This document shows, one piece after another, positions 61,612 to 64,000 of a stretch of 64,000 bases of DNA. Position 1 is the first letter of the stretch. Each line of letters starts with the position of its first letter. Source of the DNA: Maricaulis sp. GTDB taxonomy: Bacteria; Pseudomonadota; Alphaproteobacteria; Caulobacterales; Maricaulaceae. The notes under the pieces were generated by a model. The model did no database searches, had not been told where the DNA came from, and saw only the letters and a program-made list of their open reading frames with translations. The DNA lies in assembly GCF_015665295.1 (NCBI RefSeq), contig NZ_JADFAJ010000012.1, forward strand, positions 170,187-234,186. Direction: 5' to 3'. The position numbers and the translations under genes are program-made.

Positions 61612-62072
61612 GGCACGGATTGTGGCGGGCTCAAGGCGGCGACGATGGCACGGGCCCGACCGATCACGTCGCGGGTGCGGTCCCATCGGGTTCGGCGAAT
61701 GGCCTCGTCATAGGGAAAGAATTGCGCCTCGGTGACATCATCACTCGCGACCGGCTCGCCGCCGGTCCAGATGCCGGCAAAATCGACCAGCAGGTAATGC
61801 CAGTCGCCCGGCTGGCCGGCCTCGCGCAGGCCGATACTGTCGATGATATCGATCAGGCCGGCAATCCGCGCGGTGGTGCCGGTCTCCTCGGCCAGTTCGC
61901 GCAGGGCCGCTTCGGCGGCGGTCTCGCCATACTCGATCTTGCCGCCGGGCAGCGACCAGTGCCCCTCATAGGGCGGCTTTCCGCGCTTGATCAGCAGGAC
62001 ATCATCGCCGCGGAACACGACCATGCCGGCTCCGGGCACGGGCTGTCGGCGTTCGCCCGGCGCGAGGGTCAT
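61608..62072 (-). CDS. Nudix hydrolase (ADP-ribose pyrophosphatase-like)
   Basis: 154 residues. Canonical Nudix box at about residues 43-65: [20 protein letters not shown] followed by ETG (G-x5-E-x7-REL-x-EE-x-G). Preceded by [20 protein letters not shown], typical of ADP-ribose or 8-oxo-dGTP-type hydrolases. It overlaps the VOC stop and the TIGR02301 start by 4 bp each. Substrate not determined. Confidence 0.92.
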   Translation of the reverse strand: MTLAPGERRQPVPGAGMVVFRGDDVLLIKRGKPPYEGHWSLPGGKIEYGETAAEAALRELAEETGTTARIAGLIDIIDSIGLREAGQPGDWHYLLVDFAGIWTGGEPVASDDVTEAQFFPYDEAIRRTRWDRTRDVIGRARAIVAALSPPQSVP

Positions 62073-62458
62073 GAGTCTGCGTCGTTGGCGGCTTGCGGGT
62101 CGTACTTGCCATTGGGCGACCAGATCGCCAGCTCATTGCCACTCGGATCGGTGAAGTGGAAACGGCGCCCGCCCGGGAAATCCTCGCGACGGATAATGCT
62201 GCCACCAGCCTCGGTCACGCGCACTTCGGCGGCCAGGATGTCCTTGGCCTTCAGGATGATCAGGCAGCCGGTGGGATGGGCCGTGTCTTCCAGGCGCAAC
62301 CCGCCATCGAGGCCGGCGTTCTCGAACGCCGCATAAGCCGGGCCGAAATCGATAAAGTCCCAGCCGAAAGCCTTGCGATAGAAGGCTTTCGCCGCCTCCA
62401 GATCGGTGACGGGGATTTCATTGTAGTCGATTTTCAGTGTGGCTTCGTTGTCGTTCAC
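62069..62458 (-). CDS. VOC-family protein
   Basis: 129 residues from the GTG at 62458, whose GTGA overlaps the dehydrogenase stop; an ATG at 62470 would overlap by 16 bp. VOC features: [36 protein letters not shown], and the second repeat [20 protein letters not shown] followed by [16 protein letters not shown], ending in the metal-ligand Glu. Typical of glyoxalase-like enzymes. Translationally coupled to its neighbours. Confidence 0.87.
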   Translation of the reverse strand: MNDNEATLKIDYNEIPVTDLEAAKAFYRKAFGWDFIDFGPAYAAFENAGLDGGLRLEDTAHPTGCLIILKAKDILAAEVRVTEAGGSIIRREDFPGGRRFHFTDPSGNELAIWSPNGKYDPQAANDADS

Positions 62459-63255
62459 TTCGCCGTCCATCCGCCGTCTACGCTGATCCAGGAACCATTC
62501 ATATTGGCCCCGGCGTCGGAGACAAGATAGAGCAAAGCACCGGCAAGCTGCTCATAGGTGACGAATTTCTTCGTCGGCTGGGCTGCCAGCATGACATCGC
62601 GGACGACCGCTTCCTCGGAAATTCCGCGTGCTTTCGCGGTGTCGGCGATCTGGTTTTCCACCAGCGGTGTCTTCACATAGCCCGGGCAGATCGCATTGCA
62701 GGTGATGCCGTCCTCGGCGACCTCGAGGGCCAGCGTCTTGGTAAAACCCATCACGCCATGCTTGGCCGCGACATAGGCCGACTTGAACGGCGAGGCGACC
62801 AGGCCGTGGGCCGAGGCGAGATTGACGATGCGGCCCTTGCCCTGGCGTTTCATGATCGGGATCGCCGCCTTGGCAGCATGGAAGACCGAGGTCAGGTTGA
62901 TGGCGATGATCGCATCCCATTTTTCGGCCGGGAAGTCCTCGACCGGGGAGACATGCTGGATGCCGGCATTGGACAGGAGAATGTCCAGCCGCCCGAATTC
63001 GCGCTCGGCCGAGGCGACCATGTCGGCAATCTCGTCCGACTTGAGCATGTTGGCGCCGTGATAGCGCACCTCGACACCATGATCGCTGGCCAGCCGCGCC
63101 CGCAGGGTCTCGATCTCTTGCGGCTCGCCCAGCCCGTTGAGGATGATGTGACAGCCATTCTCCGCCAGAGCCTCGGCCATCGCCGCGCCAATCCCGCTGG
63201 TCGAGCCGGTAATGATGGCCACCTGGCCGGTGAGATCGGTACGAATTCCAGACAT
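62455..63255 (-). CDS. bdhA: 3-hydroxybutyrate dehydrogenase
   Basis: 266 residues. SDR: cofactor motif IITGSTSGIGAAMAEALAEN, LSNAGIQHVSPVEDFPAEKW, catalytic Ser-Tyr-Lys in LASAHGLVASPFKSAYVAAK, then HGVMGFTKTLALEVAEDGIT, NAICPGYVKTPLVENQIADT and [11 protein letters not shown]. The IQHVSPVEDFP and HGLVAS segments are specific to D-3-hydroxybutyrate dehydrogenase, which feeds acetoacetate from polyhydroxybutyrate breakdown. Lead gene of a four-gene overlapping unit. Confidence 0.93.
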   Translation of the reverse strand: MSGIRTDLTGQVAIITGSTSGIGAAMAEALAENGCHIILNGLGEPQEIETLRARLASDHGVEVRYHGANMLKSDEIADMVASAEREFGRLDILLSNAGIQHVSPVEDFPAEKWDAIIAINLTSVFHAAKAAIPIMKRQGKGRIVNLASAHGLVASPFKSAYVAAKHGVMGFTKTLALEVAEDGITCNAICPGYVKTPLVENQIADTAKARGISEEAVVRDVMLAAQPTKKFVTYEQLAGALLYLVSDAGANMNGSWISVDGGWTAK

Positions 63256-63325
63256 GAACCACCCTTCAAGTTTGCGCTGTGCGCAAGAGACGGGATGGCG
63301 GCGGGGAGGTCAAGGGCGAGGCCCT

Positions 63326-63477
63326 TTTCTTCCCCACGTTGTGGGGAAGTGGGTCGGGGCGTGGCCCCGGGCCGATGGGGCGCGCGCAGCGTGGGAGGCC
63401 GTATGCCGCCTCCGGCGTCACCCCTCCGTCTCGCCGCTCCGCGCCGATCCACCTCCCCACGCTGTGAGGAGGAAAGT
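63326..63477 (+). repeat. F2 palindromic repeat, copy 2
   Basis: About 152 bp. Left hairpin TTCCCCACGTTGTGGGGAAG, then GGGTCGGGGCGTGGCCCCGG, and on the right TCACCCCTCCGTCTCGCCGC, CGCGCCGATCCACCTCCCCA and an imperfect CACGCTGTGAGG end. The interior TC-ACCC-CTCCGTCTCG and CGCGCCGATCCACCTC blocks are shared with F1 copies B and C, indicating common ancestry or recombination. Confidence 0.8.
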
Positions 63478-63481
63478 CTTG

Positions 63482-63632
63482 AGGTCCTTCCCCTTGATGG
63501 GGAAGGTGGGCCGGGGCGTAGCCCCGGGTCGGAAGGGGTGAAACGCGCAGCGTTCCGGCCTTTGCCGCTGGTCACCCACTCCGTCTTGCCGCGTTCGCGG
63601 CAATCCACCTCGCCCATCAAGGGCGAGGACCT
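63482..63632 (+). repeat. F1 palindromic repeat, copy F
   Basis: About 151 bp, starting AGGTCCTTCCCCTTGATGGG and ending CCTCGCCCATCAAGGGCGAG plus GACCT, with an extended GGGCCGGGGCGTAGCCCCGG segment in place of GGCCCGAAGGGCC, as in F2 copy 2 just upstream. So it carries the F1 ends with part of the F2-type interior. Confidence 0.9.
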
Positions 63633-63655
63633 GGAGGAAATTCATTGCACGAAAA

Positions 63656-63850
63656 CGCCGGCCACCAGGGCCGGCGCAATCCAAGGAGGGAGAAAAGTTT
63701 CGGCTTCCGAAACTCTCTCTCGTTCTCTGGGTGAGGAGAAGACGGACCGGCGGGTGGACCCTGTTGATCCGGCTCTCTCTCGCCTGAAGGGCGGCCAAAG
63801 GGGACGGCTAGCCCCGTCCCCGGCGGCCCTTGGGTTGTATCATATCTTGC
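63656..63850. other. Intergenic region with several short hairpins
   Basis: No gene is evident. Local hairpins: GCCGGCC-ACCAG-GGCCGGC (about 63658-63676, with GTTTTCG following on the minus strand, so a possible terminator for a minus-strand transcript), AGTTTCGG-CTT-CCGAAACT (about 63694-63712) and GGGGACGG...CCGTCCCC (about 63799-63820). An AAGGAGGGAG (63682-63691) looks like a Shine-Dalgarno without a start. Together these could be a small structured RNA or decayed IS flank. Nothing firmer can be said. Confidence 0.35.
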
Positions 63851-63870
63851 AGGCGCGTGAAATAGGGACG

Positions 63871-64000
63871 CTAGGTGTCGTTTCTCAAGACGTTGTTCAG
63901 TAGCTGGCTGAGCCTTTTGGCTGGCGGCTGTTTGGCGAGAGCATAGTGCGGCCGGCCGGTATTGTACCAGTCTAGATATCGGGCGAGATCGCGGTTCCGG
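63871..64000 (-). mobile_element. IS481-family transposase, C-terminal fragment (runs off right edge)
   Basis: The minus strand reads 42 codons to a TAG at 63871-63873: NRDLARYLDWYNTGRPHYAL, then AKQPPAKRLSQLLNNVLRND. The YL.WYNT.RPH.AL motif followed by P..RL..LLNNVL is the C-terminal end of IS481-type DDE transposases. The rest lies beyond the window, so whether the copy is intact is unknown; I could not recognise the terminal inverted repeat downstream. Confidence 0.85.

Overview
The window is high-GC, densely coded alphaproteobacterial chromosome. Gene content and neighbourhoods (ychF-pth-rplY-prs, lgt plus a MidA-type methyltransferase, UbiK/YbjN/ProC, a FolM-FolB pair, a COG4111 NadQ regulator with an HD hydrolase, a TIGR02301 protein, two KAS III paralogs) fit the Caulobacterales/Maricaulales; a marine Maricaulis-like organism is my best guess from memory, not from a search. 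I saw no rRNA, tRNA, CRISPR array or prophage.

Layout. 1-8.8 kb: housekeeping block: edge-truncated Bcr/CflA-type efflux pump, truncated haemoglobin, translation and nucleotide genes (ychF, pth, rplY, prs), a MidA-like methyltransferase with lgt, then UbiK-like, YbjN and proC. 8.8-19.3 kb: a DUF559 endonuclease-like gene between two near-identical repeats, an EnvZ/OmpR-type two-component system, lipid and phosphatase genes, uvrC with a divergent folM-like/folB pair, and a pirin. 19.4-30.2 kb: membrane and envelope genes, a Ca/Na antiporter, a histidine kinase-histidine kinase-response regulator module, an internally duplicated membrane protein, an esterase and a phosphoribosyltransferase. 30.4-39.4 kb: NAD region: nadA, an unrelated secreted-protein gene, nadB and nadC, three copies of a GCTC-N5-GAGC palindrome upstream of nadA, and the probable repressor NadQ about 2 kb away; an orphan RebB-like gene also lies here. 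39.4-51.3 kb: repeats, two KAS III-like synthases around an ammonium transporter and a class C serine hydrolase, then glutathione-dependent formaldehyde oxidation (frmA, fghA) separated by repeats, a FitAB/VapBC-like toxin-antitoxin pair and a subclass B1-like metallo-beta-lactamase. 51.5-63.3 kb: tag, ygfZ, a GT9 glycosyltransferase, a dihydroorotase, a four-gene MacAB-like ABC exporter, and a four-gene overlapping operon starting with a hydroxybutyrate dehydrogenase. The right edge cuts an IS481-type transposase.

The most unusual feature is a dispersed palindromic repeat (here called F1) of about 140 bp, six copies in 64 kb. Each has hairpin-forming ends that are inverted relative to each other. 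One copy lies in frame inside nadB and adds about 46 residues, as Rickettsia palindromic elements do. Two nearly identical copies bracket the DUF559 gene. Related elements (F2, and a third class at 48.1 kb) share the architecture. Two further hairpins with perfect 23-bp arms share a GGGGACAGGTA...ATTAA core. The second strong signal is the apparently complete local NAD-regulation circuit (NadQ plus three operators).
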